Source: an uncultured Clostridia bacterium
GTDB lineage: Bacteria; Bacillota; Clostridia; Oscillospirales; Acutalibacteraceae
DNA length: 37,677 nt
NCBI GenBank assembly: GCA_945988915.1
Contig: CAMFTS010000001.1
Location: forward strand, 1-37,677
Reading direction: 5' to 3'
Shown here: positions 23,948 through 31,708 of the stretch, one piece after another
Numbering within the stretch: the first letter of the stretch is position 1
Layout: each line of letters begins with the position of its first letter
Made by a program: the position numbers and the translations under genes
Notes under the pieces: model-generated
Databases searched by the model: none
What the model was told of the DNA's origin: nothing
What the model saw: only the letters and a program-made list of their open reading frames with translations

Positions 23948-26389
23948 TTAGACTATTTCTTCAAAAATGAACTTATCATCCTTGACCTTGCAGATATAAT
24001 TCTTGCCTTTTTCGATGTTTCCTCTGAGCATTTCTTCCGAAAGCAAATCTTCAATCTGACTTTGAATTGCTCTCTTCAACGGTCTTGCTCCGTAAATCTC
24101 ATCAAAGCCTGCGTCCGCAATTTTCTTAATTGCATTAAGTGAAAATTCCACTTTGATACCGAGCTTTTCGGTACGCTTGGAAAGATTGTTCAGCAGATTA
24201 TTTGCAATCTGCTTTATCTCATCCATTGAAAGCCTGTCGAAAACAATTATATCATCGATTCTGTTAAGGAATTCGGGACGGAAAGTATTCTTAAGCTCGT
24301 TATTAACAGCCTCTTTTATCATTTCTGCACTTCTCTTTTGTTCCTCGCCGGCATCGGCAAATCCGAATGCGTTTTGATTTTGTGTAATCAGCTTTGCACC
24401 GACATTGGAGGTCATAATAATTACGCTGTTTTTAAAATCGACCTTTCTGCCCTGAGAATCGGTCAGAACGCCGTCGTCAAGAATCTGTAAAAGCATATTA
24501 AAAATATCGGGATGCGCTTTTTCAATTTCATCAAACAGCACAACCGAATATGGCTTTGTCCTGATTTTTTCAGTAAGCTGACCGCCCTCGTCATAACCTA
24601 CATATCCGGGAGGAGAACCTACCAGGCGCGATACTGAATACTTTTCCATATATTCCGACATATCGAGCCTTATCATTGCATTTTCGTCGCCGAAAAGTGC
24701 CTCGGCAAGAGCCTTGCATAGCTCGGTTTTTCCTACGCCGGTCGGTCCGCAGAATATGAATGAGCCTATCGGCTTTTTCGGGTCTTTAAGCCCCGTTCTT
24801 GAACGCCTGATTGCTCTTGAAACCGCCTTAACAGCTTCGTCCTGACCCACAAGTCTTGAATGAAGTATTTCTTCCATATTCAACAGCCGTTCGCTTTCGT
24901 CCTGAGTCAACTGCTTTACGGGTACACCTGTCCAGGAAGAAATAATTTCAGCAATTTCTTTTTCTGTAACCTCTCCGTGAGCGTTGTCAGCCTTTGCCTG
25001 CCATTTTTCTTTTTCTTCGTTATATTTTTTCTCGATTTCGCTCTCCTCATCACGAAGTCTTGCTGCTTCTTCAAAGTCTTGCGAATTAACTGCGCTCAGT
25101 TTTCCTGCCCGAAGCTCCTTTTTCTTTTTTTCAAGTTCTTTAAGCTCCGGAGGAGTTGTAAAGGTTTTTAGCCTTACACGAGATGCGGCCTCATCTATAA
25201 GGTCTATCGCCTTGTCCGGCAAGAATCTGTCGCCTATATACCTTGTCGAAAGCTCTACTGCCTGCACAATAGCTTCGTCGGAAATCTTAACCTTGTGATG
25301 AGCCTCGTATTTATCACGAATACCCTTAAGGATTTCAACCGCTTCTTCCTTTGAGGGTTCGCCTACCGTTACAGGCTGAAATCTTCTTTCAAGAGCCGCG
25401 TCTTTTTCGATGTGCTTTCTGTATTCATCAATAGTAGTAGCACCGATAACCTGCAATTCGCCTCTTGCAAGCGACGGTTTGAGAATATTTGCCGCATCGA
25501 CAGCACCCTCTGCACTGCCTGTTCCGATAAGCGTATGAACCTCGTCAATGAATAGAATTATGTCATTTGAATTTCTTACATCTTCAATAACTTTTTTAAT
25601 TCTTTCCTCGAAATCGCCACGGTATTTTGTGCCTGCAACCATACTTGTCAGATCGAGCGAGAAAATCTTTTTGCCTTTCAGCATTTCAGGCACTTCGCCC
25701 GAAACAATTTTCAGCGCCAGTCCTTCTGCAACAGCCGTTTTGCCGACGCCCGGCTCACCGATAAGACAAGGATTATTCTTTGTTCTTCTGCTCAGTATTT
25801 GAATTACCCTATCGATTTCATCTTGCCGTCCTATTACGGGATCGATTTTTCCCTGTCTTGCAAGCTCGGTTAAATCTCTTGCAAACTGTGAAAGCGAATT
25901 TTCCTCAGTCTGCTTGTCGGAAGATGAATTCTTGCCGTGTGAGGCGGGAGAATTTATAAGCTTCTTAGATATTTCGCTTATTAAGTTTTCAGGTGAAATG
26001 CCCGAAGCATTAAGAATTTGAACCGCATAACACGAGCTGTCCCTTACGATTGCAAGTAAAATGTGTTCTGTGCCTGCAAGGGCGAAATTTGTACCCTGCG
26101 ACAGTGAAAGAGCCGTTTCAAGTATTCTCTTGCTTCTCGGTGTAAAATCTTCAGCACCGAGCTGTGTCGGAAGACCTACCCCGATTGTATGCCTGATATA
26201 TTCCTCCGCATTTGAATAATTCAGCTTTTTTGATGTCAGGACTAATCCTGCAACAGTCGAAGTGTCATAGAGTAAGCCTAACAGCAAATGCTCACTGCCG
26301 ATGTAAGTATGTCCCAATCTTTCAGCTACCTCAATAGCTTTGTTAAGAGCTCTGTTTGCTTTATCTGTAAAGCCTGTGAATTTATACAT
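23948..26389 (-). CDS. clpC: ATP-dependent Clp protease ATPase ClpC
   Basis: AAA+ unfoldase that feeds proteins, including those tagged with phospho-arginine by McsB, into ClpP. Of 813 residues, two N-terminal Clp repeats cover about 1-145. AAA1 has Walker A GEPGVGKT (211-218) and Walker B ILFIDEVH. A middle coiled-coil domain with a UVR-like stretch (about 430-465) marks it as ClpC, not ClpA or ClpE. AAA2 has Walker A GPTGVGKT (548-555). A loop with AFGFADAG probably binds ClpP. The C-terminal domain is complete. It is the last gene of the CtsR operon, 67 bases after mcsB, with a hairpin in that gap. clpP is not in this window. Confidence 0.97.
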   Translation of the reverse strand: MYKFTGFTDKANRALNKAIEVAERLGHTYIGSEHLLLGLLYDTSTVAGLVLTSKKLNYSNAEEYIRHTIGVGLPTQLGAEDFTPRSKRILETALSLSQGTNFALAGTEHILLAIVRDSSCYAVQILNASGISPENLISEISKKLINSPASHGKNSSSDKQTEENSLSQFARDLTELARQGKIDPVIGRQDEIDRVIQILSRRTKNNPCLIGEPGVGKTAVAEGLALKIVSGEVPEMLKGKKIFSLDLTSMVAGTKYRGDFEERIKKVIEDVRNSNDIILFIDEVHTLIGTGSAEGAVDAANILKPSLARGELQVIGATTIDEYRKHIEKDAALERRFQPVTVGEPSKEEAVEILKGIRDKYEAHHKVKISDEAIVQAVELSTRYIGDRFLPDKAIDLIDEAASRVRLKTFTTPPELKELEKKKKELRAGKLSAVNSQDFEEAARLRDEESEIEKKYNEEKEKWQAKADNAHGEVTEKEIAEIISSWTGVPVKQLTQDESERLLNMEEILHSRLVGQDEAVKAVSRAIRRSRTGLKDPKKPIGSFIFCGPTGVGKTELCKALAEALFGDENAMIRLDMSEYMEKYSVSRLVGSPPGYVGYDEGGQLTEKIRTKPYSVVLFDEIEKAHPDIFNMLLQILDDGVLTDSQGRKVDFKNSVIIMTSNVGAKLITQNQNAFGFADAGEEQKRSAEMIKEAVNNELKNTFRPEFLNRIDDIIVFDRLSMDEIKQIANNLLNNLSKRTEKLGIKVEFSLNAIKKIADAGFDEIYGARPLKRAIQSQIEDLLSEEMLRGNIEKGKNYICKVKDDKFIFEEIV

Positions 26390-26412
26390 ATCGCTCAGTC
26401 CTTTCTTATCTT

Positions 26413-26452
26413 AAATTTAAAATCGGTACAAGCCAAACTGACCTGTACCGAT
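26413..26452 (-). terminator. Hairpin between mcsB and clpC (attenuator or processing site)
   Basis: A 9-bp perfect stem ATCGGTACA/TGTACCGAT with a 13-base loop, followed on the minus strand by TTTTAAATTT. It lies 4 bases past the mcsB stop and upstream of the clpC ribosome site. It may lower clpC expression relative to mcsAB, or protect RNA ends. Confidence 0.5.
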
Positions 26453-26456
26453 ATGT

Positions 26457-27455
26457 TCAGATTTTTTCCCTTACGATTTTTGCCCTTTCAACATTTCTTT
26501 CGTCTGCCGACAGTGTTCTGCCGACAAAAGCATTTATTGTTGCAGGCTGCATTGAAACCATAAGTTCATTAATCACCTTAAGGTCAGTTTTAATCATTCC
26601 CGTAACTGCGCCGAACCGCACCTTCGAGATTAGATTCATAAATTCTTTTGTACTCAATATTCTTGCCGATTTCAATATTCCGTATGCTCTGAAAACTGCA
26701 TCTTCGGTAACAATATTTTTTGCCATTTCCTCTCTTGCCGTTCTTTCCTGTGCCGCAAGCTGCAAAGTAATAGTTTTGAGATTATCAACAGCGGCCTTTT
26801 CGGATATGCCGAGTGATACTTGATTGCTCAGCTGATAAAGATCGCCCATAGCAAGTCCGCCTTCTCCGTATGCTCCTCTCAAGGTTAAGCCAAGCTTTGA
26901 TACAGTTGTTGCAAGCGTTCCCATTTGTCCTTTTTGAGTAAGCGCGGGAAGATGAAGCATTACCGACGCTCTCATTCCTGTACCCAAATTTGTCGGACAC
27001 TGTGTAAGATATCCTAAATTTTCATCGAATGCATATTCAAGCTTCTCGTTTATCTCTTCGTCGATTCTGTTTGCCAATTCATATGCTTCATTTAAAGAGA
27101 GGCCTGATTTCATAACCTGTAAACGAATATGATCCTCTTCGCAAAGCATTATGCTGATATCTTCATTTTCCGACATAAGCAACGCCCTGCCGTCTGAGTT
27201 TGATGCAAATTCAGGACTGATAATATGACGCTCCGCAAGTGATACCACTTCTGCTCTTGTCAGGGTTTTCAGCTCTGTATAATTAAGCTTTTCCTTATCC
27301 TTCAGCGCGTCACGGATTTTTTCGTTAATCTCAATTTTGGATTTATTGTCAAGTCTTACGGGGAAAGGATAATCCGCAATATTTCTCGCAAGTCTTATTC
27401 TTGTTGAAATAACTATATCATTGTGATCGCCTTCGCCTAAATACCACTTACTCAT
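26457..27455 (-). CDS. mcsB: Protein-arginine kinase McsB
   Basis: Phosphorylates arginines on CtsR and on misfolded proteins, marking them for ClpC-ClpP. The phosphagen-kinase catalytic domain is clear: VISTRIRLARNIADYPFP near the N-terminus, CPTNLGTGMRASVMLHLPAL in the middle, and RGAYGEGGLAMGDLYQLSN. It has 332 residues, slightly shorter than the usual 350-365. Near the C-terminus the allosteric phospho-arginine motif RDxxRA reads RNVERA (residues 320-325), with Asp replaced by Asn. It overlaps the mcsA end by 8 bases, and the pair is probably translated together. Operon context (ctsR-mcsA-mcsB-clpC) confirms the assignment. Confidence 0.96.
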   Translation of the reverse strand: MSKWYLGEGDHNDIVISTRIRLARNIADYPFPVRLDNKSKIEINEKIRDALKDKEKLNYTELKTLTRAEVVSLAERHIISPEFASNSDGRALLMSENEDISIMLCEEDHIRLQVMKSGLSLNEAYELANRIDEEINEKLEYAFDENLGYLTQCPTNLGTGMRASVMLHLPALTQKGQMGTLATTVSKLGLTLRGAYGEGGLAMGDLYQLSNQVSLGISEKAAVDNLKTITLQLAAQERTAREEMAKNIVTEDAVFRAYGILKSARILSTKEFMNLISKVRFGAVTGMIKTDLKVINELMVSMQPATINAFVGRTLSADERNVERAKIVREKI

Positions 27456-27954
27456 TTACTTTTCCCTCGCTTTCAAGCTCTTTAATTCTGTCACGAAGCT
27501 GTGCAGCCTTTTCATAATTCTGAGCAGCTACCGCTTCGTCAAGTTCATTCTGAAGTTTACTGATTTCGTTTTCCGTCTTCAGTTGCTCAGTACCGTTGGG
27601 AATTTTTCCTTCGTGAACCGTTCTGCCGTGTATTCTTTCAAGCGACGGCATAAGCTTATCATAAAAGGTCCTGTAACAGTCCGCACAACCGATTTTACCG
27701 CTTCTTACGATATCGTTAAATGTACTTCCGCACTTTTCACAGCGCAAGGTATGACCTCCGAGCATGGTAGCCGTTGCGTCATTAAAGAATGAGCTTAACA
27801 TATCGGAAAAATTAAATCCGAAATCCGAAAAAGCTGAATCGTATCCCAGACTCTTTGCACAGTCGGAGCACAAATGCGACTGAGTGGTTTCACCGTTAAT
27901 AATTCTTTTAATATGTGTTGTTGCTTCGTTTTTCTGACAGTTTTGACATAACAT
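27448..27954 (-). CDS. mcsA: McsB activator protein McsA
   Basis: Zinc-binding partner that activates the McsB arginine kinase. Of 168 residues, the first zinc module uses Cys3, Cys6, Cys29 and Cys32. The second uses Cys72, Cys75, Cys90 and Cys93, within RCEKCGSTF and IGCADCYRTFYDKL. A UVR domain with a coiled-coil character occupies about 132-164 and probably contacts ClpC. All eight Cys are present. The ATG has AAAGGAGAG upstream, 16 bases past the ctsR stop. It overlaps mcsB by 8 bases. Confidence 0.95.
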   Translation of the reverse strand: MLCQNCQKNEATTHIKRIINGETTQSHLCSDCAKSLGYDSAFSDFGFNFSDMLSSFFNDATATMLGGHTLRCEKCGSTFNDIVRSGKIGCADCYRTFYDKLMPSLERIHGRTVHEGKIPNGTEQLKTENEISKLQNELDEAVAAQNYEKAAQLRDRIKELESEGKVNE

Positions 27955-27970
27955 AGTTCTTCTCTCCTTT

Positions 27971-28423
27971 TCAGTTCATTGTTGCCAGAAGCATCTGCTT
28001 GAGCATTGTAGCTCTGAAAATATCCCGCACATCTTCAGGCAAATCTCTGTAATTCTTATCTGCTGTTGCCGTGATAATAAGCTTTGCTTGTTCGTCACTT
28101 AAAAGTCCCCTGTCATATAAGTTGACGACATTTGCACGGCATATCTTTTCATCTATCCTTGAGCCGATTGAATTTATAAGATGCATTTTAAGAGTTGAAA
28201 GGTCATAATTTGCTCTTGTAATTCTGATATAACCTCCGCCGCCTCTGTGGCTTTCAACAATGTAGCCGTGTTCGGGCGTAAAACGCGAAGCTATAACATA
28301 ATTTATCTGACTTGGTACACAACCGATTCTTTGCGCTAAATCGTTTCTTCGGATTTCCGCTGTGCTGTCACCGTCGTCAAGCATCTTTATTATCATATCA
28401 GCTATTTCTTTACTTAAATTCAT
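27971..28423 (-). CDS. ctsR: Transcriptional repressor CtsR
   Basis: Heat- and stress-responsive repressor of clp genes and of its own operon. The winged helix-turn-helix has RNDLAQRIGCVPSQINYVIA and the Gly-rich wing RGGGGYIRI that reads the minor groove. The C-terminal domain ends in LKQMLLATMN. I placed the start at the ATG at 28421-28423, giving 150 residues, the normal family length. A start at 28474 would add 17 residues, but it would lie at or before the predicted transcription start and inside the operator region. It is the first gene of ctsR-mcsA-mcsB-clpC. The arrangement predicts autorepression relieved when McsB or heat inactivates CtsR. Confidence 0.96.
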   Translation of the reverse strand: MNLSKEIADMIIKMLDDGDSTAEIRRNDLAQRIGCVPSQINYVIASRFTPEHGYIVESHRGGGGYIRITRANYDLSTLKMHLINSIGSRIDEKICRANVVNLYDRGLLSDEQAKLIITATADKNYRDLPEDVRDIFRATMLKQMLLATMN

Positions 28424-28443
28424 ATTTTCTCTCTCGCCTCTTC

Positions 28444-28466
28444 TTTGACTTTGACTATCTTTGACC
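28444..28466 (-). promoter_or_regulatory. CtsR box 1, over the transcription start of ctsR
   Basis: On the minus strand GGTCAAA-GAT-AGTCAAA (28450-28466) fits the known CtsR consensus of two RGTCAAA heptads three bases apart. A third half-site, AGTCAAA, abuts it at 28444-28450. The position lies just downstream of the -10, where a repressor would block transcription. Confidence 0.88.
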
Positions 28467-28479
28467 TTTAACAATTACA

Positions 28480-28507
28480 ATTATAGTCTTCCTGATTATT
28501 TTGTCAA
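28480..28507 (-). promoter_or_regulatory. Sigma-A promoter of the ctsR operon
   Basis: Minus-strand TTGACA (28502-28507), a 16-base spacer, and perfect TATAAT (28480-28485). Transcription should start near 28473. It is bracketed by two CtsR boxes. Confidence 0.88.
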
Positions 28508-28508
28508 A

Positions 28509-28525
28509 GGTCAAAAAAGGTCAAA
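28509..28525 (+). promoter_or_regulatory. CtsR box 2, upstream of the -35
   Basis: Plus-strand GGTCAAA-AAA-GGTCAAA is a perfect match to the CtsR heptad repeat. It lies directly upstream of the -35 and 6 bases past the stop of the 57-residue gene. It points the opposite way from box 1. Confidence 0.88.
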
Positions 28526-28531
28526 TTTGCA

Positions 28532-28705
28532 TTAAAACCATTCATTTTCCTCATCAAACAAGTTGATATCTTCAATTTTCTCGTTTTTTCTTTTATTTTT
28601 AAATGTTACCTTTTCCACATTATATACCGTTCTTTCGCCGTAAGGGTCCTCATTTATTTCAAGCGGATATTCAAGCCCGTTGTCATATTCATTTGAGTTA
28701 TTCAT
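28532..28705 (-). CDS. Small acidic protein, 57 residues, unknown function
   Basis: Translating the minus strand from the ATG at 28703-28705 gives 57 residues and a TAA stop. A strong ribosome site, GGAGG, lies 8 bases upstream. The first half is rich in Asn, Asp and Glu (MNNSNEYDNGLEYPLEINED), followed by a basic patch (TFKNKRKNEK) and an acidic end with a terminal EWF. There is no membrane segment and no Cys. It lies immediately upstream of the CtsR operator region and in the same direction. I do not recognise a family. The clear ribosome site and codon-like composition support a real gene. Confidence 0.6.
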   Translation of the reverse strand: MNNSNEYDNGLEYPLEINEDPYGERTVYNVEKVTFKNKRKNEKIEDINLFDEENEWF

Positions 28706-28836
28706 TTAAAAATCCTCCGTTAATACTTTTTTTCATATTATTAGTTTACTCAGAAAAAAATATTTTAATTCACTTTTAACAAATTTTTTTTGTTCTCATA
28801 AGATGATAATGAAGTACTCAGAAGGGAGGCACAACG

Positions 28837-28953
28837 ATGAATTTTTTCTCAAACAATAACTGCCTTATCGTTCTCGTTATCATCATCCTTTTGGTCAGCG
28901 CAGATAACAACGATTGCTGCAGATGCGAACGTCAGATGGGTCCTTGCTGCTAA
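28837..28953 (+). CDS. 38-residue membrane peptide with a Cys-rich tail
   Basis: A short reading frame with a very strong ribosome site (AGAAGGGAGG, 7 bases before the ATG) and a 14-bp terminator hairpin just after the stop. The peptide has a short polar start (MNFFSNNN), a hydrophobic helix CLIVLVIIILLV, and a tail containing CCRC and PCC, ending the protein. The layout resembles small single-helix proteins of Clostridia and Bacilli, such as the YjcZ sporulation group, but that link is only a resemblance. It could be a membrane regulator or a spore or envelope component. It stands alone between divergent and convergent neighbours. Confidence 0.65.
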   Translation: MNFFSNNNCLIVLVIIILLVSADNNDCCRCERQMGPCC

Positions 28954-28965
28954 CAGCATTTAACA

Positions 28966-28999
28966 AAGAAGGCTGATGCTTTTCAGCATCAGCCTTCTT
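28966..28999 (+). terminator. Bidirectional terminator between the 38-residue gene and rnfB
   Basis: A perfect 14-bp stem AAGAAGGCTGATGC/GCATCAGCCTTCTT with a 6-base loop. It ends the small plus-strand gene and, on the minus strand, the long apbE-rnf operon. Confidence 0.9.
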
Positions 29000-29019
29000 A
29001 CTTATTATTCTTTACAGTA

Positions 29020-29823
29020 TTAACCTAAATTCACTATATGAATTGCTTTAATCGGACATGTTTCGGCACATTTGCCGCAGCCTGTGCATTTGTCATAATC
29101 AACATGAGCGGTATTGTTTTCAACCTTGATAGCTTCAAATTCACAAACCTTAGTGCATTTCATACAGCCGATACAGCCGGCAGAACATTCTTTTCTTGTA
29201 AATGCACCCTTGTTGTGATTTTTACAAGTAACAATCGCTTTTGTCTTATGAAGCGGTATCAATTCTATAAGATGCTTCGGGCAAGTGTTAACACATCTCT
29301 TGCAAGCCGCACATTTCATAGGGTCAACTCTTGCTACGCCCTCGCAAATACTGATTGCGCCGAAGTCACAAACATTCAAGCAGTCGCCGTAGCCGATACA
29401 ACCGTAAACGCACTCTTTAGGACCGCCGAAAAGCTGAGCAGCCATTTGGCAGCTCATAACGCCTTTATAGTCAAGCTTGTATTTTGAATTAGTATGTGTG
29501 CCGTTACAGTGAACGAAAGCCGCCATAGGTTCAATAGAACCTGCTTCAACGCCTAAAACGGCAGCGATTTCACTTGCAACATCATTTCCGCCCGGTGCGC
29601 AAAGATTTGTCTGTGTTGCTTCACCTGAAGAAAGAGCGGCCGCATATCCGTCACAGCCTGAAAAACCACAGGCACCGCAGTTTGCTCCGGGAAGACATTC
29701 TCTGATTTTCTCTGCTGTTTCATCCTTAGGAACTGCCATAACGACCGATGCTATTGAGAGTCCCACGCCTGCAACAAGACCGATTGCGGCAACAAGAATA
29801 ACTGCTAATAAAATAGGATTCAT
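29020..29823 (-). CDS. rnfB: Rnf complex iron-sulfur subunit RnfB
   Basis: Electron-entry subunit of the ferredoxin:NAD oxidoreductase. Of 267 residues, one N-terminal membrane helix (about 3-29) comes first. A four-Cys [4Fe-4S] domain follows in NCGACGFSGC (Cys49, 52, 57, 75). Ferredoxin-type CxxCxxCxxxC clusters lie at Cys171-181, Cys217-227 and Cys246-256. An irregular Cys group sits at 138-152. The multi-cluster form is usual for Clostridia. I placed the start at the ATG at 29821-29823, with AAGGAGG 10 bases upstream and past the rnfA stop. A start at 29862 would overlap rnfA by 23 bases. It is the last gene of the operon. Confidence 0.96.
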   Translation of the reverse strand: MNPILLAVILVAAIGLVAGVGLSIASVVMAVPKDETAEKIRECLPGANCGACGFSGCDGYAAALSSGEATQTNLCAPGGNDVASEIAAVLGVEAGSIEPMAAFVHCNGTHTNSKYKLDYKGVMSCQMAAQLFGGPKECVYGCIGYGDCLNVCDFGAISICEGVARVDPMKCAACKRCVNTCPKHLIELIPLHKTKAIVTCKNHNKGAFTRKECSAGCIGCMKCTKVCEFEAIKVENNTAHVDYDKCTGCGKCAETCPIKAIHIVNLG

Positions 29824-29839
29824 AATCTGCCGCCCTCCT

Positions 29840-30427
29840 TTATGCAAACATATTCTCAACAAGTCCCGTAAATCCGAGGAAAGACAAAGAAGTCAGACTT
29901 GCCGCGATAAGTGTAATCGGAAGTCCCTGCAGGAATTTCGGAACCTGACAGGATTCAAGTCTTGAGCGAACACCCGCAAACATTACCATAGCGACCATAA
30001 AGCCAAGACCTGCACCCAAAGAATTTATCATAGCGTGTGCAAAGGAATATCCGCTGTCAATGTTAAGGATTGTAACGCCGAGAACCGCACAGTTTGTTGT
30101 GATAAGCGGAAGATATATTCCCAAAGAAGCATAAAGAGCAGGGATATACTTTTTAAGTACAATTTCAACAAGCTGAACGAGAGCGGCAATAACAAGAATA
30201 AATACTATTGTCTGCAAATATCCGAGATCGTGATTTTCAAGGAAAGTATTAAGCGGATATGTAACTGCCGAAGCAAGCATCATAACAAATATAACTGCCG
30301 CAGACATACCGACCGCCGTATTTAATTTCTTTGAAACGCCGAGGAAAGGACAAATTCCCAAAAACTTTGAAAGAATGTAGTTATTGGTAAGGATAGCGGT
30401 TAAAAGAATAGAAAAGAATATTTTCAT
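29840..30427 (-). CDS. rnfA: Rnf complex membrane subunit RnfA
   Basis: Integral membrane subunit of 195 residues with about six helices. With RnfE it binds a [2Fe-2S] cluster in the membrane through the half-motif GICPFL. The N-terminal segment NNYILSKFLGICPFLGVS is characteristic. The start overlaps the rnfE end by 4 bases, and the stop lies 16 bases before rnfB. Order E-A-B is the standard clostridial one. Confidence 0.97.
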   Translation of the reverse strand: MKIFFSILLTAILTNNYILSKFLGICPFLGVSKKLNTAVGMSAAVIFVMMLASAVTYPLNTFLENHDLGYLQTIVFILVIAALVQLVEIVLKKYIPALYASLGIYLPLITTNCAVLGVTILNIDSGYSFAHAMINSLGAGLGFMVAMVMFAGVRSRLESCQVPKFLQGLPITLIAASLTSLSFLGFTGLVENMFA

Positions 30428-31134
30428 GATTCAACAGTCTCCTTTCCCTCTTTTTCGCAAGCGTCGCCTTTTGCAAGCTTTTGACAGGTATCTGCCATTG
30501 GACAGGCCTTGCATCCGCCAAGCTCTGCCTTTTTGCCTCCGCCCATTTCGGCAAGCTTGTTGGCACAAGCCATTACAAGACCGAAAACGAAGAATCCGCC
30601 CGGTGCCAGAACAAAAATTGTCATAGCGGGGAAAGGAAGTAAAGCGTGACCTAAAAGTGAGCCTGCTCCGAACAATTCACGAACTGCACTGATAACAATA
30701 AGTGCTACCGTAAAGCCTATACCCATACCAAGACCGTCAACTGCGGAAGCAACTACGCTGTTCTTTCCCGCAAATGCTTCGGCTCTGCCGAGGATAATAC
30801 AGTTAACAACGATAAGCGGAAGATAAACGCCTAACTGCTCATCAAGTGACGGAACGAATGCTTTGACAAGCATCTGAACTATTGTAACGAACGCCGCAAT
30901 AACAACGATATAGCAAGGAATTCTGACCTTTTGCGGAATTACCTTACGAAGTGCTGAAATAACGATATTTGAGCATACCAAAACAATAGCCGCCGAAATG
31001 CCCATACCGATTGCACTTTCCATTGAGGTTGTGGTTGCGAGTGTAGGACAGGTACCGAGAACGAGTCTTAAAACCGGATTTTCTTTTATGATACCTTTTG
31101 TAAACTCTTCTCTTAAAGTTTTCTGTTTAGCCAT
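30424..31134 (-). CDS. rnfE: Rnf complex membrane subunit RnfE
   Basis: Integral membrane partner of RnfA, with the matching Cys in LGTCPTLA. It has 236 residues from the ATG at 31132-31134, chosen because AGGAGG lies 8 bases upstream. A GTG at 31143 would put the ribosome site directly against the start. The C-terminus carries a soluble Cys-containing tail, GGCKACPMADTCQKL, that resembles a metal or cluster site. I have not placed this tail in the standard family description. It overlaps the rnfG end by 8 bases. Confidence 0.96.
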   Translation of the reverse strand: MAKQKTLREEFTKGIIKENPVLRLVLGTCPTLATTTSMESAIGMGISAAIVLVCSNIVISALRKVIPQKVRIPCYIVVIAAFVTIVQMLVKAFVPSLDEQLGVYLPLIVVNCIILGRAEAFAGKNSVVASAVDGLGMGIGFTVALIVISAVRELFGAGSLLGHALLPFPAMTIFVLAPGGFFVFGLVMACANKLAEMGGGKKAELGGCKACPMADTCQKLAKGDACEKEGKETVES

Positions 31135-31708
31135 CGTTCTCACCTCCTACCTGAGTGTAAAGGTTTTGCGCAATATTAACTGCGTTTGTCATAGCCTTTG
31201 AGGTAATTGTAGCGCCTGTAAGCGCCTGAATTTCATCTTCTGCGGGAGTACCGTTTTTAATAACGCTCAGCTCCCCGGATTTTCCGTTGTACTGATTCAG
31301 GAAAGAATCATTCTTTGCGTTCATTCCGAGGCCTGCCGTTTCACTTATTGAAAGAATAGAAACGCCCTTTATTACGCCGTTTGAATCAATACCTACCATT
31401 ACATCTATATCTCCGCCGTAACCCTTTGCAGAGGTAGAGAACACATATCCGATAATTTTTCCCGAACCGTCAAGTCCTTCATAATAGGTGTATTCACTAC
31501 CATCAAGTGAAGCGGATTTTGCATCTGAAAATGACTTTGCATCTGCAAGTACCTCATTTTTTGTTCTGTTTTCGGTTTCAACCGCAAGCTGTGAAATTTT
31601 CGGAGCAGTAACCTGATTGGTCAGAGCAAGCAAGGCTGTAACTGCAGCACATATTAAAAAGAGGGATACAGCGGGAACAACTATTTCTTTTACTTTAGAA
31701 TTTTTCAT
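31127..31708 (-). CDS. rnfG: Rnf complex flavoprotein subunit RnfG
   Basis: Membrane-anchored flavoprotein facing the outer side. Of 193 residues, one N-terminal helix at about 9-30 is followed by an FMN-binding domain. The covalent FMN site is the Thr167 of LTGATITS (residues 163-170), the target pattern of ApbE. Strands such as GYVFSTSAKGYGGDIDVMVG and ISETAGLGMNAK are typical. It overlaps rnfD by 4 bases. The first gene of the operon encodes the ApbE enzyme that would flavinylate it. Confidence 0.96.
   Translation of the reverse strand: MKNSKVKEIVVPAVSLFLICAAVTALLALTNQVTAPKISQLAVETENRTKNEVLADAKSFSDAKSASLDGSEYTYYEGLDGSGKIIGYVFSTSAKGYGGDIDVMVGIDSNGVIKGVSILSISETAGLGMNAKNDSFLNQYNGKSGELSVIKNGTPAEDEIQALTGATITSKAMTNAVNIAQNLYTQVGGENDG

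Noticed and set aside
28424..28474. 17-residue N-terminal extension of CtsR
   Set aside because: It lies over the CtsR box and at the predicted transcription start. The shorter form has the normal family length.
28791..28810. Sporulation-type promoter (CATA-like -10) for the 38-residue gene
   Set aside because: The -10-like CATAAGAT differs from sigma-E/G/K consensus and no fitting -35 was found.
29824..29862. 13-residue N-terminal extension of RnfB overlapping rnfA
   Set aside because: The ATG at 29823 has AAGGAGG at a suitable distance after the rnfA stop. The extension has none.
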